In this document: positions 54,921 through 63,106 of the stretch, piece by piece
How positions within the stretch are numbered: the stretch's first letter is position 1
Layout: each line of letters begins with the position of its first letter
From: Lachnospiraceae bacterium
GTDB taxonomy: Bacteria; Bacillota; Clostridia; Lachnospirales; Lachnospiraceae
Reading direction: 5' to 3'
Assembly: GCA_011959925.1 (NCBI GenBank)
Contig: BLMD01000270.1
Span: 1 to 64,000, forward strand
DNA: 64,000 bases
Position numbers and translations under genes: made by a program
The notes under the pieces: generated by a model
Seen by the model: only the letters and a program-made list of their open reading frames with translations
Databases searched by the model: none
What the model was told of the DNA's origin: nothing

Positions 54921-54962
54921 AAAAAAAGGAGAAACAGAAGCTTCTTATCCTCCTGTCTCTCC
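54921..54962 (-). terminator. Terminator of the large surface protein gene
   Basis: On the minus strand GGAGAGACAG pairs with CTGTTTCTCC (arms 54953-54962 and 54928-54937, one G-U pair) and is followed by seven T residues (54921-54927). Confidence 0.75.
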
Positions 54963-54975
54963 TCTTTATTCTTTC

Positions 54976-57900
54976 TTATTTCACTTTCAGGCCTTGTTTC
55001 TTTAATGCCTTTTTCAGCTTATTCTTTTCCTTTGCTTTCATGCCTTTGGGCCATTTTACCGTTGCTTTTTTTGCCGTATTCTTAAATGCATTTTTTCCAA
55101 CGGTCAATTTTTTGCCCTGCAGGGTTACTTTCTTTAACTTTTTGCATTTCAGGAAAGCATTCTTTCCGATCTTCGTCACATTTGCGCAAATGGTAAGTGT
55201 CTGCAATTTTTTACTGTTGCTGAATGCACTGTCGCCAATTGCAACTACTTTATAATCCTCCGTACCGACTTTTACAGTTTTGGGAATCGTAACCTTCTTG
55301 GCATCTTTTCCTTTTTTCAGCGTTACCGTCTTTCCTGTCACACTTGCCACTGCATATGTTCCGGTTTTATGCGATACGGTATCGCCTACCTTGGGCTGAT
55401 TGACTGCCGGAGGGTTATCTATTCCTCCTGGAGAGCCGCTTTTTTTCGTCCATTTTGCATACAGAGTGATATCTGCATTTACAGGCTCAGCAAAATTATA
55501 CTTGATACTTCTGTTTGCATCGCTGTACCAGCCTTCAAACTCAAATCCTTCCTTTACCGGCTTTGCAGGTTCCGAAACAGCGGTTCCTTTCTTAACCGTC
55601 ACATCAGCAATCTTTGTACCGCCGTCACTGTCAAATGTAATTGTAACGTCATCTTCTACCGGCGGAATGTCGTCATTGCTCACTTTCACAATAATTGTTT
55701 TGGTGTAGGTAGATTTGCCGCCGTTTGGAATCGTAACCTCCGCTTTCACTTCTACAAAAACAGTTCCTTCCTCTTCTCCCGCAGAAATGGTTCCCGTATC
55801 TGATACGGTACATGCAGTTCCTTCCGTTATCGTATAAGAATAGACGGTTCCTGCTTCTGTCACATGATTCTCATCCAACGCTTCGCAGCCCTCTTTGCTG
55901 ATCGTCAATTCCGGACTAAGCTGAAGCGTCCCGTTCGGCCGAAGAGACACTTCGGCTGCAATGCCTGTCAGCTCCACTTTACAGGTACATAGAATCTGTC
56001 CGTCTGCTCTCTCCATTCCCGCAATCGTAGTCTGCAGCAGATGAATCAGCTGATTCATGCGCGCTTCGGTATAAACGCTTCCTTCCAGTCCTCTTACCGC
56101 CTCTAAAACAACCATATAAGATGTCCAGCTTGCTTCTGTATAATCCGCTTCTGTCGTCACCTTATCCGTTTCTTCTTTGATCAGTCTCACAAGCGCGGCA
56201 TCCAGCGTCTCAAGCGCACTCTCTGCATCGGTCAAACTCTGTATAGTTCCCGAAATCTCATCATCCGATGCGTCCGGTTTCTGTTCCACTTCCTTTGCAG
56301 CTTTTATTACGTCCTGTAATCCCTGCCAGCTAGCCTGCGTATATTTCTTTGCGTCTTCGTCGTTATATCTGTTGGAAATCTGAGCAATCGCGTTCGTCAA
56401 TTCAGCTTTTGCAGAAATATACTCCAGTTTCTGCTCCGCCTGAACCAATTCGTCTATCGCGGCGTTCATCTGCACTTCCGTAAACATATTTTCCGTAAGA
56501 AGCCTTTCCGCCTCCTGAATCTTGCTGTTTAACGCCTCCAGCGTTTCCGGTTTGAATAATCCGGCGCCGATTTTCGCCATTTCGGTATACTTTTCAATCT
56601 GTTCGTAAAGTACGTCTTCCAATGTCTGTAAATCTCTGCGCGCCGACTGTATCATAGATCTTCCGTCGATCAAACCTTCGCCTGTAATCTCACCCTTGCC
56701 AAGTTCTGTTTGCACTGCAATTACGGCATATCTGTATCTTGCCCAGCCGGCGTCGGTATAACGCCCCTGCTCCTTAATTGTTTTTGCAAGAATTGCCGTC
56801 ATGGCCTCTATATCATTTGCAAGCACGCGTACTTCAAATCGCCTTGTCTGGTCTCCGACTTTTAACATAACCGGATAATTTCCAATCTTTAACCCCGGTT
56901 CAATCGTAATCTGGCGTTTGTCCGCATCCCAGTTGATTTTCTGCTCGCTGCTTCTGTCAATGACGCTTACCTCGTTTACATCTCCATGAACTGCAAAGCT
57001 GTTGGAGACTGCATCTTGATATCCTTCCACCAGTACTACACTGTCTGGTCCGTCCACAATCTCAGTATCGTACGGCTCTGTTAAAACAATAGACGGCGCC
57101 ATGATCTCTTCTCCGTTCAGGGCAATCTTGTTCGTTAAATTTGCAGCGCCTTCTTTACTGATAAAAAGTTTCTGGTTACTGTTATTATTCATAATCAACG
57201 TCAGTTCATGATTGGACGCATTTTCTTTATATTTTTTCAACGCATCCTGAATAATGTCCGTAATATCGACCTTTACCCTTGTTCCCACACTTTCTGCAAA
57301 ATTATTGTCCACCCAATTCGGATAAACCATTGTAGCATCCTTGATGCTGTAAATTTTAGAACTCTTGTAACTATCTTCGTTTACAGCAAAGTTATTTTCA
57401 TCTCTCCAGGCTTTCCATCGATTCCAGGTAACTGCAGGCGCGCTCGGTGAAACCGCAGCAGCCGTCTCTCTTTCCGACCACCGAAAATCATGATCTGTTC
57501 CAAACGGAAGAGCCGCCACACGGATTCCGGCCACACCGTCAACCTTTTTAAGATGGTCACTCTGAGTATTCGATCCGACTGCCATATATGTCATGACCAG
57601 CTGCGCTCCGGTATTTTCATCCATCTTGCTTGCAAACTGACTCAGATCAAATTTTAAAAAGGAAAGTTTTGCATCTGCATTTTCACCTGCCGTCCCTTCT
57701 CCCAGGTAACCGCTGCCTTCTGCAAGATTGGTTCTCAAATAAATTTTGTCTCCATGGTTCTCGTCTCTTTCAGAGTTCCAGGAATGAACGGATGCATCCT
57801 CTGTTACAGGAATTACCGTATCCGTTTCCCCCATCTGAGCGCTTGCATCCACCTTGATATTTACCTTATGGCTTACCGGTATTTTGCTGTGATCGTATGC

Positions 57901-59601
57901 ATAGAACGTCAATTCATACGTCTCGTCCCCATTGTCCACTCCGGGCGTCCAGACAAATCTTCCCGTCTTGGAATCGAACTGTGCTCCGTCCATCTCCTGC
58001 AGCTCATCTTCGTTGACTCCAAGCGTTACCATGTCTCCAAAATCCTGCGGATTCTCCGCTTTTGCATAAAAAGTCAGCTCTCTTCCGACAAATGCCTGAA
58101 TCTGTTTCCTTGGACCGGTAAACGTTGGAAGCGTCGTATTGCTTTTAACGTATACCGTATATGCATGCTCTTTTTCGCCCAGCGTTAATTTCATTTCATA
58201 TGCGCCAGTCGTCAATCCTTCTGAAATCTCTAAGCGCTGTTCCTGTACATTATATGTGATCTTTCCGCCTCCCGTATTGCCGGATAATTTCATATCCTGT
58301 ACAGAAACGCCTTCTTTTGCGCCTAATACCGCAAAACTATCCGAACCGGTAGCCGCATAATTCTCAGGAAGAACCATATAATTCTGACCGGAAATCCCAA
58401 ACTCCTGCTGCTGCGCCAAATATGACACTACCAAGGAAGGTGCGGTATTTTTCATATCTGCCACCGCATCAAAAGCTCCATACTGCGTATTAAAGCTCTC
58501 ATTCAGTCCTGCTCCTTCCCGGCTGACGAAATAGTGCTGTTTACCGCCCGTTTCATGCAGTAAAAACGACACGTCTCCGCTCTTGACGGTTCCGCCGTCT
58601 TCCTTCAAAAATTTCATAACATCCGTTTGTATCTGCCGGCCGCTAATCCCGAAAGCCTTTCCGGCGGAAGCCCAGCTTTCCTTAAAAGGCGCCCACGACG
58701 CATTCTCTCCGTTCGGATTACTCAAAGAATATTCGGCAAAAGAAATCACTTCCTCTTCCGTATATGTTTTTCCGCTTAACATAGTTTTCAAACTGTTTGC
58801 CGTAATGCTGTCTGAAGAAGCCGTTTCCCGCCCCGTTCCTTCTTTCCAGTCATTGCTTGGAAGGAGAGCTACGTTCAACTGATCCGTCTGATTTAAATGT
58901 CCTGCATTCTTACAGGTTACGTAAGTGAGCATAAGTGAAGCGCTTGCAATCGTTGAAGTATTGACCGTAACGTCTTCCCCGGTGTCGATATCCTTAAACT
59001 GACCGTCCATATGAAACTTCAATACAGACAAATCTCCATCGGAAGCATCCACGCCTTCTCCCATCAAAGACGTCGCACTGCTTTTATCAACTACCAAAAT
59101 AGGAAGTCCGCCAAAATTCTTTCCGGCATTTCCCGACCATGTCTGTACATACGCATCTTCCGCCACAGGAAGCACTGCCGTTTTATAAATATCTCCGGCA
59201 CTCCCTACTTGTATCTTCACGTCTTTTACCGCAGTCTCTTCTCCTTTTACCGCAGTAAACCTTACCGTATAATTCTTCGTTAAATCCTCATCCTTTGGGG
59301 TCCATATAAATTTGCCGGACGTACCGTCAAATACTTCATCTGCACGTTCTGCACCTAATGCCTCAAATCCCGTAATTGTAAAACTTTCCGCTCCTTTGGC
59401 ACGCAGATAAAATACCAACGGCTGCCCGACATATGCGTTTACCGTATCGCCGGGATTCGTAATCACAAATTCCGACGTATCTTCCGCCTGTTCTGACACA
59501 ACAACATAGTCTGCGGCAACCGCATTCATGGGACTTACCGGCAGTACAAGCGCCGCCGAAAGCGTCAATGCTGCCGCGCGTTTAAAAAAACCCTGTTTCA
59601 T
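54976..59601 (-). CDS. Large modular secreted surface protein (1541 residues)
   Basis: A signal peptide (1-30) precedes: an Ig/cadherin-like module with GKFIWTPKD (45-132); a CBM96/DNRLRE-type module beginning VLPVAEDAYVQTW (about 143-395); a second Ig-like module with GRFVWTPGV (490-585); a second CBM96-like module beginning VIPVTEDASVHSW (about 597-840); helical FIVAR-like repeats (about 930-1200); a bacterial Ig-like domain (1205-1308); an InlB repeat (1320-1384); and a BspA-type leucine-rich region with IGDSAFSNSKKLQTLTI (about 1450-1541). The Lys-rich C-terminus may bind cell-wall polymers. No catalytic domain or LPxTG is visible. GAGGAGG precedes the start. It is preceded by a candidate invertible segment. 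Likely a glycan-binding adhesin. Confidence 0.85.
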   Translation of the reverse strand: MKQGFFKRAAALTLSAALVLPVSPMNAVAADYVVVSEQAEDTSEFVITNPGDTVNAYVGQPLVFYLRAKGAESFTITGFEALGAERADEVFDGTSGKFIWTPKDEDLTKNYTVRFTAVKGEETAVKDVKIQVGSAGDIYKTAVLPVAEDAYVQTWSGNAGKNFGGLPILVVDKSSATSLMGEGVDASDGDLSVLKFHMDGQFKDIDTGEDVTVNTSTIASASLMLTYVTCKNAGHLNQTDQLNVALLPSNDWKEGTGRETASSDSITANSLKTMLSGKTYTEEEVISFAEYSLSNPNGENASWAPFKESWASAGKAFGISGRQIQTDVMKFLKEDGGTVKSGDVSFLLHETGGKQHYFVSREGAGLNESFNTQYGAFDAVADMKNTAPSLVVSYLAQQQEFGISGQNYMVLPENYAATGSDSFAVLGAKEGVSVQDMKLSGNTGGGKITYNVQEQRLEISEGLTTGAYEMKLTLGEKEHAYTVYVKSNTTLPTFTGPRKQIQAFVGRELTFYAKAENPQDFGDMVTLGVNEDELQEMDGAQFDSKTGRFVWTPGVDNGDETYELTFYAYDHSKIPVSHKVNIKVDASAQMGETDTVIPVTEDASVHSWNSERDENHGDKIYLRTNLAEGSGYLGEGTAGENADAKLSFLKFDLSQFASKMDENTGAQLVMTYMAVGSNTQSDHLKKVDGVAGIRVAALPFGTDHDFRWSERETAAAVSPSAPAVTWNRWKAWRDENNFAVNEDSYKSSKIYSIKDATMVYPNWVDNNFAESVGTRVKVDITDIIQDALKKYKENASNHELTLIMNNNSNQKLFISKEGAANLTNKIALNGEEIMAPSIVLTEPYDTEIVDGPDSVVLVEGYQDAVSNSFAVHGDVNEVSVIDRSSEQKINWDADKRQITIEPGLKIGNYPVMLKVGDQTRRFEVRVLANDIEAMTAILAKTIKEQGRYTDAGWARYRYAVIAVQTELGKGEITGEGLIDGRSMIQSARRDLQTLEDVLYEQIEKYTEMAKIGAGLFKPETLEALNSKIQEAERLLTENMFTEVQMNAAIDELVQAEQKLEYISAKAELTNAIAQISNRYNDEDAKKYTQASWQGLQDVIKAAKEVEQKPDASDDEISGTIQSLTDAESALETLDAALVRLIKEETDKVTTEADYTEASWTSYMVVLEAVRGLEGSVYTEARMNQLIHLLQTTIAGMERADGQILCTCKVELTGIAAEVSLRPNGTLQLSPELTISKEGCEALDENHVTEAGTVYSYTITEGTACTVSDTGTISAGEEEGTVFVEVKAEVTIPNGGKSTYTKTIIVKVSNDDIPPVEDDVTITFDSDGGTKIADVTVKKGTAVSEPAKPVKEGFEFEGWYSDANRSIKYNFAEPVNADITLYAKWTKKSGSPGGIDNPPAVNQPKVGDTVSHKTGTYAVASVTGKTVTLKKGKDAKKVTIPKTVKVGTEDYKVVAIGDSAFSNSKKLQTLTICANVTKIGKNAFLKCKKLKKVTLQGKKLTVGKNAFKNTAKKATVKWPKGMKAKEKNKLKKALKKQGLKVK

Positions 59602-59678
59602 TCTCTTTTACCTCCTCATTTTTTGTTCTGCTAAATCATACCCACAAGTTCCCCATAAAATATGTTCCTACAGGGCAG

Positions 59679-59872
59679 GTCTCATAAAGTACACTTTTTG
59701 AGACAATCAAAAAAACCTGAATTTCTCAAACAAAAAATAACATAAAAAAGATACTTCTTAACTTTTTTACCGAATTACGGGGAAATCCCGTAATTCGGTT
59801 TTTTTGTATGGATCTTCGTTCAGCATATTTCTTACCCTATTTTGCGGTCTCAAAAAGTGTAATTTTTAAGAT
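59679..59872. repeat. Candidate invertible segment bounded by two 26-bp palindromic sites
   Basis: This fills most of the 347-base gap between the surface gene and copA. Site 1 (59679-59704) has left half GTCTCATAAAGT, centre AC, right half ACTTTTTGAGAC. Site 2 (59847-59872) has left half GTCTCAAAAAGT, centre GT, right half AATTTTTAAGAT. Two 12-base half-sites around a 2-base centre is the layout of Hin-type serine recombinase sites. The centres (AC versus GT) and the best half-sites show the two sites are inverted relative to each other, 168 bases apart. A MITE with short terminal repeats and TA flanks is the main alternative. Bases 59873-59948 and 59602-59678 show nothing further that I can name. 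Confidence 0.55.
59769..59805 (+). terminator. One-way terminator inside the candidate invertible segment
   Basis: A perfect 13-bp stem (59769-59781 with 59787-59799; arm ACCGAATTACGGG) has a five-base loop and is followed by seven T residues on the plus strand. On the minus strand the hairpin is followed by A residues, so it should not terminate transcription toward the surface gene in the present orientation. Confidence 0.8.
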
Positions 59873-59948
59873 TCCCTCCACTATATATGTTTATATTACT
59901 TTTCTATTTTCAGTCTGTCAAGCATTTCCTCACCGTTCTCTCAGTAAT

Positions 59949-60179
59949 TTATACATCAGAATATTCGTTTCCTGAGACGGTAATCACTTTATAGTCTTTC
60001 TCTTCCACTGCTTTTTTCAACATGTCGTCCGCTACTTCCCTGTTTAGTACCACGACTGCCGTTCCGCTTTCATGACTGACGACAGCTTCCTGAACGCCCT
60101 CCAGCCCTTCCAGCGCCTTCTTTACGCTTGCCTCACAGTGTCCGCACATCATTCCTTCAATTTTTAATGTTTTTTTCAT
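59949..60179 (-). CDS. copZ: Internal translation start for a free CopZ-like copper chaperone
   Basis: Within the 3' end of copA, CGGAGG (core 60188-60192 as CCTCC on the plus strand) stands eight bases before an in-frame ATG at 60177-60179. Translation from there gives a complete 76-residue heavy-metal-associated domain with MCGHC, the size of stand-alone CopZ proteins. The simplest reading is that a former copZ gene was joined in frame to copA. Whether the internal start is used is inference. Confidence 0.5.
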   Translation of the reverse strand: MKKTLKIEGMMCGHCEASVKKALEGLEGVQEAVVSHESGTAVVVLNREVADDMLKKAVEEKDYKVITVSGNEYSDV

Positions 60180-62495
60180 CGTCAAAACCTCCGTTTTCTT
60201 AGTTTTATTTTGTTTTATTTTTTTATCTCTCGCTGCACTGTGGATCTGCAGCAGATTTAACCGCAGTGCGTTTGTTACGACGCAGAAACTCGATAAACTC
60301 ATTGCCGCCGCACCGAACATCGGATTTAACTGCCACCCGAATATCGGAATCCAGACCCCTGCCGCCAGAGGAATTCCTATGATATTATAAATAAATGCCC
60401 AAAACAGATTTTCATGGATATTTTTTAACGTCCCGCGGCTCAGCCTGACCGCCGCCGGCACATCGCTCAATCTGCTCTTCATCAGCACAACATCCGCAGC
60501 GTCGATGGCTATATCCGTTCCCGCGCCGATCGCAATTCCGATATCCGCCCGCGTCAGCGCCGGAGCGTCGTTGATTCCGTCGCCTACCATGGCAACTTTC
60601 CCCTGTTTCTTTAAGGAACGGATCACTCTCTCTTTTCCTTCCGGCAGCACTCCGGCAATCACTTCATCGACACCGGCGCGCGCACCGATCGCCTTTGCCG
60701 TCCGTTCGTTGTCCCCGGTGAGCATTACGACACGGATTCCCATGCCTTTCAGTTCACGGATTGCCTGGGGACTCTCGTCTTTTAATACGTCGGCAACGGC
60801 AATCATACCTAAAAACCGTCCTTCTTCCGCAAAAAACAGCGGTGTCTTACCTTCCATGGAAAACCTCTTTGCCTGTGTGTCCGCCGACGCGGGAATCGTA
60901 ATATAAGTTCCGATAAACCGCGCGTTCCCGCCCCACAGCTCTTTTCCGTTCTTCCTGCCTTTTAAGCCGTTTCCTGCAACCGCCGCAAATTCTTCTGCTT
61001 CGTCCCATGCCAGGTTCTTTTCTTTTGCATAATTTAACACTGCCAAAGCCAGGGGATGCTCGCTTTTCTGCTCCAGTGAAATTGCCGCCGAAAGCAGCTC
61101 TTCTTCCGTAACCCCCTCTGCCGGCAGGATATCCGTCACGGAAGGCTCTCCCGTTGTAATCGTCCCCGTTTTATCCAGAGCAATAATCTGAACTTTTCCG
61201 GCTTCCTCCAGGGATGCCGCCGTTTTAAACATGATGCCGCATTTTGCTCCTACGCCGTTTCCGACCATAATGGCAACGGGAGTCGCCAGGCCCAGTGCAC
61301 ACGGACAGCTGATCACCAGTACGGAAATCCCCCTTGCCAGTGCAAACCCGATTCCGTAACCGGCAAGCAGCCATACCAGCACAGCGGCTGCGGCGATGGC
61401 AATCACGATCGGCACAAATACACCGGAAACCTTATCCGCCACCTTTGCGATCGGAGCTTTTGTCGCCGCCGCATCACTGACCAGCCGGATAATCTGTGAA
61501 AGCGCCGTATCTTCCCCGACGCGGACTGCCTCGCATTTTAAAAAACCGGAACTGTTTACCGTCGCCGCAGAGACCGAATCCCCCGGGCTTTTATCTACCG
61601 GAATACTCTCTCCGGTCAGCGCCGATTCATTGACGGCGCTGCCGCCCTCTAACACCACGCCGTCCACCGGAATATGCTCTCCGGGACGCACGATAAAAAT
61701 ATCCCCCTGCTTCACCTGTTCCACGGGAACTTCTTGTTCTGCGCCGCCGCTTACAATTGTCGCCGTTTTAGGCGCCAGCCGGATCAGATGTTTCAAAGCA
61801 TCCGTCGTCCTGCCTTTTGACAATGCTTCCAGCATCTTTCCCACCGTAATCAACGTCAAAATCATCGCGGCAGACTCAAAATAAAATTCATGCATATAAG
61901 ACATGACAAGATCCGAATCCCCATGCATCTGAGCGTCTGTCATGGCAAACAACGCATATGTGCTGTAAACGAAAGACGCCGCTGCGCCAAGCGCCACCAG
62001 CGTATCCATGTTCGGCGCCAGGTGAAACAGGCTTTTAAATCCGTTGATAAAAAACGATTGGTTGATCACCATAATGGCAACGGTGAAAAGAAGCTGCAAA
62101 ATCCCGACCGCCACATGGTTGCCTGCCAAAAATTCCGGAAGGGGCCAGTTCCACATCATATGCCCCATAGACAGATACATCAATACCAGAAGAAAACCCG
62201 CCGAAGCATACAGTCTTTGTTTTAACGCCGGTGTCACCGTATCTTTTAACAGATCATCGGCATCGGATTCATACGGCTTTGCACCGGATTTCTTTTCTCC
62301 TTTGCGGTACGCCTTGTACCCGGCTTTCTCCACGGCTTTTATAATTTCTTCCGGCAAAACCTCCCCTTCCACTCCCATGGAATTTGTCAGAAGGCTCACC
62401 GAACAGGACGCAACGCCCGGTACGTTTTCGACCGCCTTTTCCACTCTCGCACTGCAGGCAGCGCAGCTCATTCCGGTTACTGTATATTGTTCCAT
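59949..62495 (-). CDS. copA: Copper-exporting P-type ATPase with fused C-terminal CopZ domain
   Basis: This 848-residue membrane ATPase pumps Cu(I) out of the cell. The N-terminal metal domain has [10 protein letters not shown] (C11, C14). The transport motif is CPC in [13 protein letters not shown]; the phosphorylated aspartate is in [11 protein letters not shown] and the hinge motif is [10 protein letters not shown]. After the last membrane helices and a Lys-rich linker, a second metal domain ([16 protein letters not shown]784 and C787) forms the C-terminus. That domain is preceded by an internal GGAGG and ATG, so a free CopZ may also be made. GAGGTGAAGC precedes the main start; csoR is 12 bases upstream. 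Confidence 0.94.
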   Translation of the reverse strand: MEQYTVTGMSCAACSARVEKAVENVPGVASCSVSLLTNSMGVEGEVLPEEIIKAVEKAGYKAYRKGEKKSGAKPYESDADDLLKDTVTPALKQRLYASAGFLLVLMYLSMGHMMWNWPLPEFLAGNHVAVGILQLLFTVAIMVINQSFFINGFKSLFHLAPNMDTLVALGAAASFVYSTYALFAMTDAQMHGDSDLVMSYMHEFYFESAAMILTLITVGKMLEALSKGRTTDALKHLIRLAPKTATIVSGGAEQEVPVEQVKQGDIFIVRPGEHIPVDGVVLEGGSAVNESALTGESIPVDKSPGDSVSAATVNSSGFLKCEAVRVGEDTALSQIIRLVSDAAATKAPIAKVADKVSGVFVPIVIAIAAAAVLVWLLAGYGIGFALARGISVLVISCPCALGLATPVAIMVGNGVGAKCGIMFKTAASLEEAGKVQIIALDKTGTITTGEPSVTDILPAEGVTEEELLSAAISLEQKSEHPLALAVLNYAKEKNLAWDEAEEFAAVAGNGLKGRKNGKELWGGNARFIGTYITIPASADTQAKRFSMEGKTPLFFAEEGRFLGMIAVADVLKDESPQAIRELKGMGIRVVMLTGDNERTAKAIGARAGVDEVIAGVLPEGKERVIRSLKKQGKVAMVGDGINDAPALTRADIGIAIGAGTDIAIDAADVVLMKSRLSDVPAAVRLSRGTLKNIHENLFWAFIYNIIGIPLAAGVWIPIFGWQLNPMFGAAAMSLSSFCVVTNALRLNLLQIHSAARDKKIKQNKTKKTEVLTMKKTLKIEGMMCGHCEASVKKALEGLEGVQEAVVSHESGTAVVVLNREVADDMLKKAVEEKDYKVITVSGNEYSDV

Positions 62496-62507
62496 AATGC
62501 TTCACCT

Positions 62508-62813
62508 CTATTTCATCAATTTCTGCAGCGTGGCAAGCAGCTCGTCCACCGTTTCCTCTTTTCCCTCTTTGATATCCCGGATCACGCAGGTCTTAATATG
62601 ATTTCCCAAAAGCACGCGGTTAAAACTGTTCAGTGCGGCGGTTACCGCCGCCACCTGTACTAAAATATCCGTACAGTATACATCTTTCTCCACCATCCCC
62701 CGGATTCCGCGTACCTGCCCTTCGATGCGGTTTAAACGGTGAACCAGGTCTTTATATTCCTTTTCGGAACGTTCTTTTTTCTTACAGGAACAGCATTCCA
62801 CTTGTTTTTCCAT
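62508..62813 (-). CDS. csoR: Copper-sensing transcriptional repressor CsoR
   Basis: This 101-residue helical repressor releases DNA on binding Cu(I). The Cu ligands C47 (VYCTDILVQ), H72 and C76 (NHIKTC) match the CsoR C-H-C set, and the helix RLNRIEGQVRGIRGMVE is the family hallmark. An extra cysteine cluster at the N-terminus (VECCSCKKK) is unusual in simple CsoRs and could bind metal too. GGAGGGATC precedes the start. copA follows after 12 bases and the operator sits in the shared promoter. Confidence 0.93.
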   Translation of the reverse strand: MEKQVECCSCKKKERSEKEYKDLVHRLNRIEGQVRGIRGMVEKDVYCTDILVQVAAVTAALNSFNRVLLGNHIKTCVIRDIKEGKEETVDELLATLQKLMK

Positions 62814-62846
62814 TATGATCCCTCCGCTGTTTTTTCATTTGTATCT

Positions 62847-62876
62847 ATTATATACCCCATGGGGGTATGTTGTCAA
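62847..62876 (-). promoter_or_regulatory. csoR-copA promoter with embedded CsoR operator
   Basis: On the minus strand a perfect -35 TTGACA (62871-62876) and a perfect -10 TATAAT (62847-62852) are 18 bases apart. The spacer holds the palindrome ATACCCCCATGGGGTAT, a G/C-tract inverted repeat of the CsoR type. Binding there would block RNA polymerase, so copper should induce both genes. Confidence 0.82.
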
Positions 62877-62923
62877 TTGAAAAATCAGATTAAAAAATTT
62901 TCCTAAAAATTCCAAATAAACTC

Positions 62924-62952
62924 TTGCAATTTTCTAAATATCATGCTATTAT
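62924..62952 (+). promoter_or_regulatory. Plus-strand promoter upstream of a short terminated RNA
   Basis: TTGCAA (62924-62929) and TATTAT (62947-62952) are 17 bases apart and point away from csoR. No protein gene follows before a terminator some 35 bases later. Confidence 0.6.
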
Positions 62953-62958
62953 ACTTAT

Positions 62959-63025
62959 CGGAATATCATCTTCGGATGTATTATATTAAACCGTTTGGCG
63001 TCTCACGATGCCGAGCGGTTTTTTA
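62959..63025 (+). ncRNA. Candidate small RNA of about 65 bases
   Basis: The unit starts just after the plus-strand promoter. It holds a CATC-TTCG-GATG hairpin (62967-62978) with a stable UUCG-type tetraloop, then the terminator hairpin AAACCG/CGGTTT with paired interior (62988-63021) and a run of T residues. No ORF with a ribosome binding site is present. I recognise no Rfam family from sight. Confidence 0.4.
62988..63025 (+). terminator. Intrinsic terminator
   Basis: AAACCG (62988-62993) pairs with CGGTTT (63016-63021), with an inner TTGGC/GCCGA pairing, and six T residues follow. Confidence 0.7.
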
Positions 63026-63106
63026 TTTCCAACAGATCGACTGCCCGGCGTATAGACGGATTCTACAAAATAATTATTCCGTCCGGTCCGCCAGGCAGCC
63101 GACATG

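Noticed and set aside
54809..55255. 148-codon plus-strand frame at the end of the surface protein gene
   Set aside because: It is antisense to the terminator and the Lys-rich C-terminus; Phe/Leu richness is the mirror of Lys codons.
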